Counted from the stretch's first letter, positions 33,241 to 46,460 are shown. The stretch: DNA of 64,000 bases from Flaveria trinervia (GCA_025506515.1 CM046451.1:40138595-40202594); one strand, 5' to 3'. A program made the numbers and translations. The notes: generated from the letters alone by a model not told the origin.

Positions 33241-36200
33241 ATGGCTAACCTTGCTCATAGAAATGATCCAACTTTACCATGCAGCTACACAGACAACACA
33301 ATCAAGTTGCTCTGTTATGCTCTGAGAAAGATCCTCATTTGTCAGAGGTTTGCCGTTCTTCTCTCTGTCACACTACTTCACCTCCCTAACCATTGATCCT
33401 CCCCTCTATAAGGATGAGTGCTTGAATTCTAGAAGACATACAAGAGGTCATTATGGACGGGGAGAAGGCACTGTCTGCCACAGTGCAGGGGAGAACAATC
33501 TTATCATCCCAGCCATCATCAACCGACATCTTCAGCTGGATGATGAAGAAGGTGAGGTGTTCTTTCCAAAGGAAGCTGTAAATCATTCTTTGAGCAGATG
33601 GGCTACGAGGGAGATTCTCTGTAAAGACCTACAGGAAAGGGAAGGTCTCATCCAAATGGAGATTCCTGCTCCATGTGGTCATTAGCTTATCAAACAAGCG
33701 TGGTGGATGGGACCAAATTCCTGAAGATCTCTCCTTCATAGTCCATGGAATGGTTCAAGGGGTCAAATTCAGGTACTCTTAATTTGTTTATCCAAATTTG
33801 CTTGCTAATTTAGACTCCTTAGAGTACTACATGTTTCTTTGATATGTCCAGTACATTTTTAACTGTGAACTGGGCTCACAGTGAAGGGAAATAGTAACAC
33901 TCTTAAATTAGGACAGATGAAGCCCGACATCTTTAAAACATTGACAAAGTCCACTGTTGGATTCTCTGGGGTAGAAACGCCCTAGTCCCAAAAATGTTAG
34001 AGCTCATTGCTCAGGTGACAACCTAGCAGCACAAGCTAGTGTTGAACCCACACCTGCTGCTTTTCAACCACCTACACAGCCTCAAATATCCATCACCTAC
34101 CAAAGAAAATCCAAACGAACCCCTGCTCAGATATTCAGTCTGAGGAGGCCCCCATATACACCATACTGGAAGAAGTGGATACTGGAGCTCCCATTTCTCC
34201 TGAGGAGCAGACCACTCCATCTTTTCTAGAATCAGTGCTGAGGTTCCTCATGCTCAGCTTGATGAGCTCATTAGCCTACTGCTCTATGCCATCACTCTGA
34301 GTCTCAACACTTAAGTGATCAACCTTCAGGGGACAGTTACCATCCCCAGCCTATAGATCTCAACCAACCATTCCCAACCTTGACTTCTACACTGATGAAG
34401 ATCTAGGTTTCAGTGAGTATAATGAGTCTCTCTTCTTTTCCTCTACTCCAAGAGAGATGAATACTCCTGAGTCTCCTACATCTATCCCACATCAGTCACT
34501 ACAACTGAGGTGGACATTTGAACTTGTTCAGGATGTCCATAAGAAGAGGCTCTCACTTCTGCAAGTGATTACATCATTAAGACCTCAATCATGCAACTTA
34601 GCTGCTGACATCTCAACTGAGACTGCCAGTAAGCAGAGGAAACCAGTAGCCAAGAACTAAGAACTGGTCATGAGAGAAAAGACTCTGGTCCAATCTTCTC
34701 ACCCCTAGTGATTCTTCTGATGAAGATGCGGGGGATCTGAGACTAATGGTGCAACAACTATCCAAAACATGCACCTATTTAGTCTTAAAGGTCAGTCACC
34801 TTGAATCTCAAGTGACTACCTTAAACAATAGGATGAATGATCAGCAACTTGAGATTTCATATCTCAAGGAAAAACTAGCTGGGAGAGCCTTAAGGAAAGC
34901 TCAACCAGGAACACAAGAACCTGTGAATGTGATTGATCTATCCTTCAGCTCACCTATGCAAGTGGGTGATGCTACCAAAAAGGAGGAGAAAGTCGTTATA
35001 GCCACAGAACCTGGGAGTTCCTCTGAAAGAATGGACATTGAGAACTCACCATCCTCACTTGCAACTGTGCATTCTCAGCAACCTCCTCTAGATCACATTG
35101 ATGTGCACTACATAGACTCCTTCATACAGAGTCTATTTGAGGATGGGATACCAAGAGCCATGTCACCTTCATCTCCTTTAATCACATCATTGGATGGAGG
35201 TATGACAACAACTGGAAGGCTCTCATCATCATAAGAATTCAAGGACAGCAAGAAGTTTTTAATTTTCAGACTTTGAACTACTATGAAGGTCTGGATCTAG
35301 TCAACATGCCACTTGTCATCCCAAGCCAATCAACACAAGCTGACAGAATGGCTAGAAGAATCCAAGACAGGATCATTGCAGAGTTCAGCCTAAGAAGGAG
35401 ACTAAGGCAATAAGGTAATGTCATCGGTCAACTGGATGTTGAGGCAGACCCTAAGATTAGCTTCATAGGGGAAACCTTGACTGAAGGCCTAGTGACAGAA
35501 CCTGAGAGCCCTATCTCATCATCTCCAACTGCTGCAGAGATCCATATTCCTTCTGAGACACTTGCTGGTGAAGGTGCTTCTCAACCTCTCTCTGGCTTGA
35601 GCTGAGATGCTGCAATGAGCAATGAAGGCCAAAGCTCTCTCCACCCAGAGTCACAAAGGTCTGTAAGGGACAAAGGGAAAAGAAAAATGACATCTGAGGA
35701 GTGAGGAGGAGAGAGAGAGAGGAAAAGGAGGCTAGGGGAGAAGGTTCCTCTACTGAGTCTCCAAGACTCATGGAGTCTACAATCAGGGCTGCCCCCAGAC
35801 CATACACTCAGAATGATGAGTTAAGGGCAGTGAGGATTAACTATCTGCAGACTAGGAACTATGACATAGATAATATCATTTCTCTCCCCTTGGATGAATT
35901 GAATGAGTTGGTTGATCTGGAAAGGTCAAGAGAGAAGAAGGAGGCAGAAGATGCAGAACTCCTAGTACAGATCAAAGAAGAAAGAAAAAGAAAAAGACTG
36001 TACAGAGGTATGCCTACCCTCTCACCAGTTCAAGAAAGCTCTGAACAAGAGGATGTGGTTCAATAAGAACCTCAGGTAGGTAAGGAAGAAGACAAAATCA
36101 AGATGATCAACTATCTGAGTGCCACAGGTCTCTATCAGGCAGATGCACTCCTTCCCTTACCTTATGACTTTGTTAAGATTGAGTATTTAAAACAACTTGA

Positions 36201-37028
36201 GCTTGAGCTAGTCAAGGAAAGAAAGACAGCAAAGAGGAAGATGAGGGAAGAAGCTGCAAAGTCAAGAGCCATCATCCAAAAGAGCATGAAGACTGCTGAT
36301 AGGCAGAGAATGATGAGCTTCTTAAAGCTGTATGGATTCTTCGGAAGGAGACTTGGACCCATGTCTCTATCCTTATGGCTGAGCATATCAGGGTAATCAA
36401 GCAGAAGATCAAGAGTGGAGTGCTCACTGAATCACACTCCACTCCAAGTCAGGCCCCACTTAAAGTGGAGGTTAAGGTTGAACAAAGACACAACATAACC
36501 CGGACCTCCTGCTAATGCTCAGCAAGCTTCATCTTCTAATCTACAGCAGGGTCAACCTCCCTCGCCCTCTGAGCCTGAGAGAGAGGAAGTCCCAACTGAG
36601 AGAGACAGTGAACATCAATCTGGTGCTGCAGGCCAGTCTTCTCAGTTAAAATTGGAAAGAGAAAGAAGAGGATGGCTTCTAAACCAAAGTCTAAGAAGAA
36701 GAAGAAGCCTGCATCCTCTTCTGAACCTCAGGATGAATCAGAACAACCTGAGGATGTGCAGTCAGCGTATGCTCAACCAACTCCAACTTTAGTAGCTCCT
36801 CTAGCATCAGGAAGACCCATCTTGTCTTGGACATACACCACAAATCCAGAAAGATGGCATGTTATTAGAGATCAAGGCATTGAAAACATTTATACATGGC
36901 AAGATATGTGTCAGTTGCCTCTGCATGATCTTTTTGACATGAGAAGACACTTTGAAAGCCTGAAGGATCCTGATCAACTTATGAAGAAAGGATTGGTGAT
37001 CATCCTAATGAGGACTGTTAATATCTGA
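33241..37028 (+). pseudogene. 3'ORF, A1
   Basis: A 3.8-kb ORF region, broken by frameshifts and stops. The N-terminal domain (33241-33780: MANLAHRNDP, TSLTIDPPLY, FFPKEAVNHSL, WDQIPEDLS) is recognisably related to those of B and C. Then a Pro/Ser/Thr-rich stretch, a coiled coil (34746-34885, heptad-like LESQVTTLNNRMNDQQLEIS), a basic Lys/Arg-rich stretch (about 35670-35745), Lys/Glu helices (35880-36340), Lys-rich runs (36672-36715) and the C-terminal WHVIRDQGIENIYTWQDM (about 36855-36910) to stop 37026-37028. No obvious signal peptide or membrane segment. It lies where Sireviruses carry an env-like ORF, but an envelope role is not supported. Confidence 0.85.
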
Positions 37029-37056
37029 AGTTTTCTAAGTATTTTGGTAGCATCAG

Positions 37057-37067
37057 CCTAGGGGGAG
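37057..37067 (+). other. Polypurine tract of A1
   Basis: CCTAGGGGGAG, two bases before the 3' LTR; identical in A2 and C1. Priming site for plus-strand DNA. Confidence 0.92.
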
Positions 37068-37069
37068 TT

Positions 37070-37899
37070 TGTAGATATTAATGAAGAGGCTGATGCAACC
37101 TAAACATCTTTAGTCTCTCCTGTATGCTGCACAAGTGCATTGAAGTGGAATGCTTCGGAAGTTTCACATGTGCAACAGAAATACTCTAAGTGTGAAATCT
37201 TCCGAGGCCAAGACCAACATCTTCCGAAGCCAAAGATGAAGTCTTCCGAAGCCTTAGAGACTAAGTCTTCCGAAGCTTCAAGTTCATGAAGACAGATTTC
37301 TTCTGAAGACTTTTAACATGTCATCAACTAACATGGTTTGGTGATAAGGTCCATGCTTTATCTGATGTACTATTCAATAAAGCTGGACATCTTTCTGCTG
37401 CAACTCTGCATGTCATCAACTAACATGGTTTGGTGATAAGGTCCATGCTTTTGGTAACTGTATATTGAGGTCTTGAGTCTGTATTCTTTCTACTTTATGT
37501 ACTTTATCCTTTTTGTAATAGAAAAAGATGTGAGCTATGGCATGTCATAGTCACAAGTAAAAAGGCAATCTACCTTTTGACTCTACAATTGATTTTGTTT
37601 GTGTCTAGTCAATTGTATCCAGCTGGCATTCAAAGTATAGCCAACTGTAGGATGTAGTATAAGTATCTCATGTTCTTGTAACTTTTATTTATGCTTTGTA
37701 ACACTTGTAATAGAACATAGAGAAAGCAATATACTACATTCTTGAATATCATATACTTGTGTTCTTTGTGTTCTGTCTCTTTCATTACTTCTGTTCCTAG
37801 TATCTTATCTGGTTAATCCAGATTACTGCTTAGTTAAAGTTTGGTTAATCTCTTCTTTGTGTTTTTGTGTTGTAACTTACACCCTTCAACGATCCTGCA
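37070..37899 (+). repeat. 3' LTR of A1
   Basis: 830 bp, closely similar to 25554-26350. It has one extra feature: a segment of about 42 bp containing CATCAACTAACATGGTTTGG occurs twice (37317-37358 and 37409-37450), only once in the 5' LTR. TATA candidate TATAAGTA at 37658-37665. Confidence 0.95.
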
Positions 37900-37904
37900 A
37901 CATG
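37900..37904. repeat. Right target-site duplication of A1 (ACATG)
   Basis: Matches 25549-25553 exactly and resumes the integrase frame of C1. Confidence 0.96.
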
Positions 37905-40840
37905 GTTTGCCTATAAAGGAATTTTTCTTCAAAGACAACTATGTTGCATGCCTGAAAGGGAAGCAACACATCGCCTTTTATAAATCCAAAAGTGTTAACT
38001 CCATTACTACTTCTTTACACTTATTGCACATGGACCTTTTTGGTCCACAAGTATAACAAGCATTGGAAGGAAATGATATTGCCTTTTGATAGTTAATGAT
38101 TTTACAAGATTTACATGGGTATTCTTTTTAAGAACTAAAGATGAAACTGCTGAAACATTAAAATCTTTTATTCTTAATAGAAAATCAAATTGATCACAAG
38201 GGTAAGATTATTAGAAGTGATCAAGGGACTGAGATTAAGAACTTCGTTCTTGACTCATTCTGTAACTCAAAAACGATTGCCAGAGAATACAGTGCTCCTA
38301 GAACTCCTAAACAAACTGGTGTTGCTGAGAGGAGGAACAAGACACTTATTGAGGCTGCCTGAACTATGTTAGCTCATTTCAAACTATCTCTAACTTTCTA
38401 GGCAGAGGCATTCAGCACTGCATGCTATGTGCAGAACAGAGTTCTTGTAGTTAAGCCACATGGAAAGACCCCTTATGAGCTATAGAACAAGAGGCCATCG
38501 TTCATTGTCTTTCTAAGGTCCTTTGGCAGTAGGTGTACCATACTTAACATATAGGACAATTAGGCAAAATTTGCTGCATAGTCGGATGATGCTATATTTG
38601 TTGGATACTCCTCTAGTTCCGAAGCTTATAGAGTATACAACAATAAGAATCAACAATTTGAGGAGTCATCCAATATAGTTGTTAATGACCACACTTCTTG
38701 TGTTAGGAGGAATGGACCTGATCATATCTTTGATTAAGAATTGTTTCAAAACTATTCTAAACCTTCTTGTAAGAAAGTTTAAGTTGGAATAGGTGCTCAA
38801 AATGATGTTGATGCTGATGATAATGCTCATCAATGTTTGAGCTACCCAGATCTCTTCCAAGTTCTCCAATAGCTACCACCAATCAAGCTCCCACTATTCA
38901 CAGATGGGACAGTATAACTATATCAAGGAATGGTGAAGCTTCAACCAGTGAATCACCTGCTGATCCTCAAAATTCATCAGATGATCCAACACAACACCAA
39001 GCCGAGGGAAGTAGCATTTTGAAGGAACAGACAACTGTAAATGCTACTTCATAGCCAACAATTGATGTTGTTTCTCATTCATTCAATCAGTCCTCATTGA
39101 ATGAGTTTGAAACAACAACTGGACAAAGTGTTCCTGTTCCTCAGCAAAATATGTCTAATCTAGACTTATCTTTACAACTGGAAGTGATTCCTCGCTAAAG
39201 GATTCACGAGACTCATCCAGTTGAGAACATCATTGGGGATGTCTCTGAGGGTGTGAGAACAAGAGGGAAGACTCAGCATGGGAATATTTTCTTGGACTCG
39301 TGCTTCTTATCCTAGATGGAACCCAAGAAGGTGCAAGATGCCTTGAAAGATAGTACCTAGGGTGAATCAATGCAAGAGGAGATATTTAAATTCAAAAGAC
39401 AGAAGGTTTAGAAGCTATGCCGCTACCATCTTGTCAGGTACCAATAGGCACTAAATGGGTTTTCAGGAACAAAAGAGATGATAGAGGCTTGATTATCGAG
39501 AATATGGCAAGACTAGTAGTTCAAGGATACACTCAAGAGGAAGGAATCAATATTATACTGATGTTTTGGCACCTGTTGCAAGACTTGAGGCAGTTAGGAT
39601 CTTCATTGCTTATGCTGCATCCAAGAACTTATTGTCTACCAGCTTGATGTCAAGTGTGCCTTTCTATATGCGGATATAGAGAGGGAAGTGTATGTATGCC
39701 AGCCTCCAAGATTTGAAGACCCACAGTATCCTCACTATGTGTTTAAATTGGACAAAGCTCTACATGGGCTGCACTAAGCACATAGGCTATGGTAGGAGAC
39801 TCTATCTCAGTTTCTCCTAAAAATGACTACACTAGAGGAACCATTGACAAAACTTTATTTATAAGGAAGTCTCGTAAGGACATTTTGCTTGTTCAATTCT
39901 ATGTTGATGACATCATATTTGGTTCTTCAAATGACCAAATATGTAAACACTTTGAAAACATTATGAAGAAGAAGTTTGAGATGAGTTTTATAGGAAAAAT
40001 GGACTTTTTCCTTGGAATTTAGGTGAAACAACTAAAGGAAGAGTTTTTCATTAATCAATCTAAGTATGTCAATGACATCATACAAAGATTTGAGATGAAT
40101 GACTGTAAGCCAGCCAAGACACCCATGCCCAGAAACCATATTCTTTGTCCTGACCTTGTGGAGGAGGTTACTACTCAACATAAGTATAGGGCGATTATTG
40201 GTTCTCTTATGTATCTCACTGCCAGTAGACCTGATATAATGTTTGCAACTTGCATCCGTGCAAGATATCATGTTGCTCTAAAGGTGTCTCACCTACCTTC
40301 TGCCAAGAGAATCCTCAGATACCTCAAAGGAGCACCTAAACTAGGTCTCTATTATCCTAGGAACAATGATTTTAATCTCTATGGATACTCTGATAGTGAC
40401 TATGGTGGTTGCAACATTGACAAGAAAAAACATTAGGAGGTTGTCAATTTTTGGTGGAAGGATCATCTCATGGCAATGCAAGAAACAATCCTGTGTCTCT
40501 ACATCAACTGCTGAAGTTGAATAAATTGCTGCTACTAGTTGCTGTGCTCAGCTGCTGTGGATTCAAATGCAGATGTTGGACTATGAATTCAACTTTATGA
40601 GTACTCCTATCCATATTGACAACAACAGTGCTTTATCCATTACTGAAAATCTAGTGAAGCACTCCAAGACAAAGCATATTGATATCAGGTACTATTTCAG
40701 TAGAGATATTCATGAGAAAATTGATTAAACTAATCAAAGTTGATACAAATGAACAATATGCTGATTTGTTCACCAAAGCCTTTGATGAACAAAGATTTAT
40801 TTATCTTATTACTGCTATTGGGATGATAAACATTGATTAG
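37905..40840 (+). pseudogene. pol: pol, 3' part (integrase to RNase H), C1
   Basis: Resumes at GLPIKEFFFKDN. Integrase zinc finger CVACLKGKQH... here reads YVACLKGKQH (first Cys changed, about 37940), core HMDLFGP near 38028, IRSDQGTE near 38215, GVAERRN near 38320. The linker runs about 38700-39380. RT: KWVFRNKRDD near 39450, YVDDIIFG near 39900, and the QLDVKCAFLYA-type box. RNase H from about 40370 with SDSDYGG, ending GMINID-stop at 40838-40840. Stops at about 38055, 38760, 39050, 39358, 40020 and 40436 and frameshifts. Inactive. Confidence 0.93.
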
Positions 40841-41473
40841 CTTAACTCTTTTGAAATCCTTTTTAATATGTAATATCTTATGTCAATACAATCTAAACCT
40901 GTTACAAAAGATCTCTCTGAAATTTTCTAAGTATAAATTTCTTCCGAAGAGAAATTATCCTTCGGAAGATATTCTACACATCTTCCGAAGCAGGATTTCT
41001 CCACGGATAATTTTTCTTTTCGGAAGAGTTTTCAGTCTCAGAAGAAGCGATTGATCTCATATCAGATCTACTTCCGAAGCTTACAAAAACTCTCCACTTA
41101 GAAACCAATCTTTACTCACGTAAGTAACTATTTCCTTTGGAAGTAGAAATTGCCTTCAGAAGAAAAATTACCTTCGGAAATGCTTTATATTTGGAAGTGT
41201 GTAACAGAAATATCTTAGGCCTCACACTATAAAAAGTAAAGATTTTGTTAATGATGTCGGCTTATTTAACTGAATTAAACTTTACCACCCCCGTCACTTC
41301 ATCCACTAAACCATCACATCATCTTATCCTTACCACATTACTGCCATTTCCCCCGCTTTTAAATAATCCGACTATTCACTCTCATCATCTTACCACAAAT
41401 TTTTACAGGCCTAAAAGTTTCCTTTCTCCCAACTTCACCCAAGCTCAAACTACTCTACCTTAACATTCTCTCA
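40841..41473 (+). other. pol-3'ORF spacer with CTTCNGAAG motifs, C1
   Basis: Non-coding. CTTCCGAAG-type motifs at about 40940-41190, then a TATA-like element and a C/T-rich, Asn/Pro/Thr-coding-like leader. Organised like the A spacer although the sequence is otherwise diverged. Confidence 0.75.
41228..41235 (+). promoter_or_regulatory. Candidate internal TATA box, C1
   Basis: TATAAAAA in CACACTATAAAAAG, about 240 nt before the 3'ORF ATG. A weaker TTTAAATAA lies near 41358, at the distance used in family A. ATGs occur between the first candidate and the 3'ORF, so this assignment is uncertain. Confidence 0.3.
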
Positions 41474-44400
41474 ATGGCCCTAAATCCTCAACACAACCAA
41501 GTCGTACTTCTTGACTCTTCAAGAGATGCGGACTTCTCTGAAATCACCACTTTCCTCACCCAATCATCCTACTACACCGCCTTGACTGTTAATCCCATGG
41601 TTTACCTCAATCACATGACATAATTTTGGGGTAACGGTCAGGTTGAAACCCTAAATGGGGTTCGTGTAATACGATCTTGCATTTCTGGCCAAGAGTTGGT
41701 CATCACTAAACAACTTATCAGGGAGCATGTGGAGCTTCATGTTGAGGGTGCCCCTACTTAGTTCCCCAAGGAAGATTTAGGTAGCACCTACATCCTCATG
41801 GGATATGGTGGAGACGTGAGCATGTCAACTGTCTATAAACTCAACTTCTCCTACAACTGGAAGTTTCTCCTGCACATTGTTCTTCAATGTATGTCAAACA
41901 AATATAGGGGATGGGACCAAATCCCGTATGAACTAGGGTGCTTAGTTAAAGGATTAGGGAGAGGCATGCACTTCAACTACTCAAGATTTGTGATGAAAAA
42001 TCTCATTGGAAATCTACAGAGGGAAACATTCTTTATGTATCCAATATTTCTTTAGCACATCATCAACTGTGAGCTGGACCAGAGTCGGATTGTCTGTGCA
42101 GCCACTCTGCCTGTCCCTTACATGAGGCCAACCATCTTCAAGACAATGAGTAAGGTACCTACCAATTTCACTGGAAGGTAGACTTCTTTACCTCCTAGTA
42201 AGATTGAGCAAATAGCTCCAAGTGACATCCCTCTTCCCCCATAGGTGATGAACCCACACTAGCAACTACAACTACAATGCCAACACTACATTCTCCTCCC
42301 ATCACTATAACCTACAACAGACACCCCAAATGAACCCTTGTTCAATCTACTCTCATTCAACATGCTCCTCCTGTTCAACTTAAAAATGCTAGTATGGAAA
42401 ATTGGGCTCCTACTCAGTCTGAGGTCTGACCATCCATACCATTGACCTTAATATGGGTCTTGAGTCTCCTCTGTCTCAAACCCATGAGCCCACTACCTAA
42501 TCTGAAAGCCCTTAGGTAGAGTATTTACACTCCTCTGAGTAGCTAATAAGGGACAACCCCACCAGAGGCTCAATGCCTGTAGACATTGACCAAGGTCCCG
42601 AGTCAGTAGGTTTAACCTCCTTATCTTTCACTAACCTTCTCTTCAAATTAATGAAGAGATAACATCCCTCCATGGCAATGATGTTGATCTACAACACTCT
42701 CCAAGATCAATATATCCTAGAGGGACCTCTTATCTCCAGCCGCCATCAGAAAACCCTTACTGAGGTAAGTTCCACTGATGTGGAGGGGACTCATGCAGAT
42801 TTAGCTGGCAGTACAGAAGGTGCCTCAATGGACTTTATAGACAGTGGTAACATTTCTGAGACAAATCTGCAGCAACCATGCCTTTTGATTACTCTAAACG
42901 GGACATCATTAAGCAAGGGAACCTAGGGTGCCAAGAAACCACATCTGATGGTGAGGCTCAACATACTAGGTATGTTACCTCATCTCCCCATGATTCTTCA
43001 AAAGAAGATGAGGGAAGCATGCAACTCTTCGTGCATGACCTACTATCTAAAGTCTTAAAACTTGAATCCAAGGTTAGGACTTTAAAAGAAAGGTCTGCCA
43101 CTCAACAATTTAAGATTGACATTCTCAAGGCTCAACTAGCTGAGAAATAGATTGAGAGATCTGTTAGGCATCTACTTGTTTAGGTTTCCTTGACCTCTTC
43201 CTCCAGCTCATCTAGCTCTCAAGATGATGCTACCAAAAAGGGGGAGAGTGTTTAGAGACAAACATCTGAGGAACCACAGATCCAAACTTTAACTTCCAAA
43301 TTCATGGCTCCCATTCCAACTTTCTCTGAGCCATCTCCAGATTTAGTACAAATTGACTAAAGGATGCTCAAAGATCTCTATAGACTCTTCTCCAAGTTTC
43401 TGCTGAGATCTTCTCTTGTTCAGCCAATCCCTCATGCAACAATGATGTATTTCGAAGCTGAAGAAATTCAGAGGCTAAGTGCACCTTCTACCATTGTGGA
43501 AGAAGTTAGTCAACCTAAGGTCCTCATGGAACTTGAGATTCAATTCGAAGGGGAAATGGGGACTGATGGCCCCACAACTAAAATAGTTGGGACAGAATCT
43601 GCATCCCCATAAACTTCCGAAGCTGAAGTTAAAGCGTTGGAAGAACAAGCCCAATCTTCCAAAGATGAAATAGATGCTACGAAAAGACTGTTTATAATGT
43701 CCGAGGAACTAATCATCACAAATGCAATCCTAGAACTGGCATCTGAGGTGAATAGTGAGGACTTTTTGGATCAAACTCTTGTTCAGACACCTACTCTGCC
43801 TCCCACAATAAGAATCCACTCCCTAAGAACCACCAAAGTCAAGTTCTTCAAAAGATAACAAAGGAAAATAGAAGATGACTGCGGAAGAGCTTGAGGAAGA
43901 GGAGAAGATTAAAAAGCTAAAAAGAAAAGGAAGACTTCCAACTCGGAAACTGTTAGCTGCAAACAAAAGTAGCTACAGCCAACCCGGAGGCAGTCAACAA
44001 CCAAAGGAGAGAGGAGATCACTGACTAGCTCATCAAGCTTGGAGTTGCCAATCAAGAAACACTCCTGCTATCATTAGAGGAGTAGGTGGAACTAGAAAAG
44101 GCAACCGGGTTGTAGCAGGAAGCTGCACGGTTGGCCATAGAGGAAGAGAAAGAAAAGGAACAGAGGGAAACTAACTTGCAGCTCAGGAGGGAAAGGATGG
44201 TCTTCCTAACCTCAGAGGGTTCTCTTTTCAAGAACTGTCTCCACATAATGATCAGACGATCCTATGGCTCTTTAACAAAGAGTACGATCAATTGGTGAAA
44301 TAGAGAAAAAGGGCTGCAGGAGGCAAGTTGAGGAGAAGAAGAAAAGACTATAAGAAGCAAGGGCCTTTGCAACCAAGAAGATAGGTGACAAAGCCTGGAT

Positions 44401-45393
44401 GAAAGACTATCTCTGGGCTCACGGCTTCTCTGGAAGGCAGATAGGTCCCATGTTTTAGAACACACTCCAAGGAATAGTCAGTGAAATCAAGGCTGATATT
44501 CATTTGAGGAAAAGGGGAGAGATGTACAGGGGATAACCTTCACACCAACCATTCAACCCCAACCTAAACTAATTCCCTCTCCATTCACCATAAAAATTGA
44601 GCCTTACACTCCTGAACCCACGCCTTTACCCTTATCCACTTCCTCCCCTCAACCACTAAAACTGCCAATCCTTTAACCCAGAACTCTTACTAGAATGAGC
44701 TCACCACATCCTACCCAACAACCTTCAATACCATCCCCTCAGCCTCCCAAACATCTCTCTCTAGAAGAGTTTAAGACGATCAAGACTAGGCTCACCAACT
44801 GCATACCTCTGAGTGACATCTCCTATGAGGAAGACTTTATCAAATTAACCTATGTTGATAGATCTTCACGTTCCCTCACTAGAGATCAATTTCTTGATCT
44901 GCCTAGAGGAACAATAGACCATGCTGCAAAACTTCAAAGCCATAACTCAGACTCATTAAATGATGAAGAGAATAGACTATGAAGGAAGCTGGTGATTTTG
45001 TTGGATACAAAGAAACTGGAAAAGATCCCTAGTCAGCCTTTTGTTCCTAGAAAGAAGATAATGCAGTGGAGGTTTGATGAAGCTGCTCACAAATTTGTTT
45101 TGGAAAGAGAGGATGGTGAAGTTAACAGGCTAAATGCAACCTCTCTGCTATACTCAAGCAGGTTTGATATTGCTGAAATAGCAGAGAAACCATTCTCTAA
45201 CCCGTCCAACTCTGAAATTACTCCTCACATCAGAAACCGTCTTAGTAGTCTTCATCTGGTAGAGTTAAATGCAAAAGCCAACATTGAAGAAGAGTTGAAG
45301 TTGAGAAGAAAAGAAGATAAGGATACACCTCCCACCAAGGGCATAGCCTTTCTACAGATGGTGGAGGGTTCTGAATTGGAACCTATAGCTTGA
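41474..45393 (+). pseudogene. 3'ORF, C1
   Basis: ATG 41474 opens MALNPQHNQVVLLDSSRD. The N-terminal domain includes FLTQSSYYTALTVNP and, after a stop, WKFLLHIVLQCMSN and GWDQIPYELG (about 41850-41940). Then a low-complexity Pro/Ser/Thr stretch, a coiled coil (about 43030-43150), Lys/Glu-rich helices (about 43860-44500), a Pro-rich patch and a C-terminal region (44695-45393) with QWRFDEAAHKFVLEREDGE. Interrupted by many stops, for example 41621, 41759, 42052, 43148, 44980. Same domain order as A and B. Function unknown. Confidence 0.82.
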
Positions 45394-45614
45394 TGGGAAT
45401 ATGATTATAGTTCCCATCAACTTACTCTTTTCAGAAGGCCACAAAAAAGGGTACAAATCATTCAAGGTGACAAACTGGAGATCCTGTCTACGAAAGATCA
45501 GTACAAACTTCTCAGTACCACATGAGGGAAGAACAAGGAAACTAATAAGTATTTACTCTCCTTGGTGCTGAAAGTTTTGAGGAGCAGAAACAAGTGAGGT
45601 TTTGGTAGCATCAG

Positions 45615-45625
45615 CCTAGGGGGAG
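45615..45625 (+). other. Polypurine tract of C1
   Basis: CCTAGGGGGAG, two bases before the 3' LTR. The preceding 220 bp (45394-45614) are the non-coding 3' tail of the element; its last part (GTAGCATCAG) is shared with A1. Confidence 0.92.
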
Positions 45626-45627
45626 TT

Positions 45628-46460
45628 TGTTGGATCAAGAAGGAGGCTAGTGCAACCAAAACCAAATCACTTAGACAAATATTGGTGCTACTTAGAAAGG
45701 CTTCCAAAGCCAAGTGTGGAACTTCCGAAGGAAGTAGAGTTCTTCCAAAGACAGAATGAAAGTTTTGCTTTCGAAGGCAAAACTCTACTTCCAAAGACAG
45801 AGTGTTCACTTCCGAAGATCAAGTCTCAAAAGAAGAAATCAGAAGACTACTTCTGAAGTATGAAGAAAGAAGAAGTCCCCAAGCCTCGGAAGAAGTAGCC
45901 TCTTCCGAAGTATAAGTGACTTCGGATGTACTTTTTCTCCGGAAGCCATTTAACCTTCCGAAGAAACTACTATGAACCAGTGGACATAAGTATGGTCTCT
46001 GACACTCTGTTGCAGACCTCTGATACTGCATGGTGTTTTCTCAAAGAGCCATGTTGTTGAAAATACTTTACTCCACTATTCACTTTTTTATGTTAGTACA
46101 AGTTACCAACTTTAGTTGATTACAAAAGGTAAGTCAGGGATATGTCCTGACTACCATATCCTAGATAAAGTATTATCTATTTGCTTTAGTTAGAGGATTC
46201 CAGCTGGTATCAAATTATATCCGGCTGTAGGTAATATTATATATTGTTTCTCATTGTAACTAATAACAACATGCTTGAAACAGTCCTGTAATACTTGAGT
46301 TCAGAAGCAATATATGCAAGTACCTTATAAATTACTTCTTGTATTTGATTATTATTTATTATATTGTCATCAACTCTTAGAGACTTTGCTTTCATCCGAG
46401 TGTTGTTTAAGTGAGTTTGAGAGAAAAACCAAGCGTATAATGACATAAACTGATCATGCA
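45628..46460 (+). repeat. 3' LTR of C1
   Basis: 833 bp, starts TGTTGGATCAAGAAGGAGG and ends ATCATGCA, pairing with 21432-22342. CTTCCGAAG-type motifs at about 45720-45960. Confidence 0.94.

Larger units (their letters stand above)
25554..37899 (+). mobile_element. Complete Ty1/copia element, family A (copy A1)
   Basis: A 12,346-bp element with all parts in order: LTR, primer site, gag, pol, spacer, 3'ORF, polypurine tract, LTR, and a perfect 5-bp duplication. It is the reference copy for family A here. Its coding regions are nevertheless broken by many stops and frameshifts, so it is full-length but not autonomous. Confidence 0.97.
21432..46460 (+). mobile_element. Ty1/copia element, family C (copy C1), split by A1
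   Basis: Both LTRs, primer site, gag, pol, spacer, 3'ORF and polypurine tract are present, flanked by the 5-bp duplication CATCT. Element A1 interrupts the integrase zinc-finger region at 25554-37899. Without A1 and one ACATG copy the element is about 12.7 kb, similar to A1. Confidence 0.95.

Noticed and set aside
41245..41463. Short ORF upstream of the C1 3'ORF as a separate gene
   Set aside because: Pro/Thr/Leu-rich translation of a CT-rich leader, not conserved in A or B.
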